26,529 nucleotides of DNA from Enterobacteriaceae bacterium UBA2655 (GTDB taxonomy: Bacteria > Pseudomonadota > Gammaproteobacteria > Enterobacterales > Enterobacteriaceae): assembly GCA_002359495.1 (NCBI GenBank), contig DENB01000002.1, positions 58,130 through 84,658 on the forward strand, in the 5' to 3' direction. Made by a program: the position numbers and the translations under genes. Below the pieces are notes generated by a model. It saw only the letters and a program-made list of their open reading frames with translations. It was not told the origin of the DNA and did no database searches. This document shows positions 26,385-26,529 of this stretch, piece after piece; the first letter of the stretch is position 1, and the number at the start of each line of letters is the position of its first letter.

Positions 26385-26529
26385 TGCAGCAGGGAGTGGT
26401 TTTACGCCATTTTTCCGCCGGCTATCCGAAGCGCAGCGTCATTGAAAACCTTAACGTCGAACCGCTGCCGCGCGGCGGGATCAGCGTGCTGCTCGGCCCC
26501 AACGGCTGCGGCAAATCGACGCTGCTGCG
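26384..26529 (+). CDS. FecE/FepC-type ABC importer ATP-binding protein (5' end only)
   Basis: The first 48 codons are present. The chain starts MQQGVVLRHFSAGYPKRSVI, and a Walker A motif GPNGCGKST (residues 38-46) is intact. The ATG shares one base with the permease stop (TAATG), and GGGGGAG lies about 6 nt upstream, so it is the partner ATPase of the preceding permease. The frame continues past the right edge; a substrate-binding protein gene is not in the window and may lie further on. Confidence 0.9.
   Translation, partial: MQQGVVLRHFSAGYPKRSVIENLNVEPLPRGGISVLLGPNGCGKSTLL

Overview
This window looks like a stretch of core chromosome from a high-GC member of the Enterobacterales. The proteins are close to Escherichia coli family members over their whole length, and gene order follows the E. 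coli yej/yei region (rplY-radD, rsuA-bcr, yejG, yejFEBA, pdeN, mepS, lpxT, yeiR, efpL, yeiW, fruBKA, nfo, yeiH, yeiE, lysP). High GC, the absence of some E. coli genes between these blocks (such as setB), a DUF1232 gene beside yeiE, and an iron-type ABC importer after lysP suggest an Erwiniaceae-like genome (Pantoea/Mixta/Erwinia group). That placement is inference. No mobile element, CRISPR array, rRNA or tRNA gene was seen.

Layout. Positions 1-1955 (minus) hold the first codons of rplY, its promoter and leader, and radD. rsuA and bcr (plus, 2122-4055) run away from radD and form a short operon. yejG (plus) then converges on the minus-strand chain mepS > pdeN > yejA > yejB > yejE > yejF (12680 down to 4720). 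The yejABEF peptide importer is tightly packed: the yejB ribosome binding site overlaps the yejA stop, yejB and yejE share one base, and yejE abuts yejF. A 515-bp AT-rich, hairpin-rich gap (12681-13195) separates mepS from lpxT. yeiR and lpxT (minus) lie downstream of a near-perfect Zur operator. efpL (minus) and yeiW (plus) are divergent. The fructose PTS operon fruBKA (plus, 16306-20100) has two Cra operators upstream and a strong terminator. nfo and yeiH are on minus. A DUF1232 membrane protein and the LysR regulator yeiE form a two-gene plus-strand unit, followed by lysP. At the right edge are a FecCD-type permease and the start of its ATPase.

The genes cover several themes: envelope maintenance (MepS, LpxT), nutrient uptake (YejABEF, FruBA, LysP, FecCD-type), nucleic-acid repair and modification (RadD, Nfo, RsuA), translation (L25, EfpL), zinc homeostasis (YeiR) and c-di-GMP turnover (PdeN).

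I see no convincing undescribed multi-gene system. The most informative signals are regulatory: the Zur box at yeiR, a CRP-like 11-bp inverted repeat upstream of mepS, an inverted repeat inside the lysP promoter, and the rplY promoter with a hairpin at the predicted transcript start. The DUF1232-yeiE pairing is the most unusual gene arrangement.
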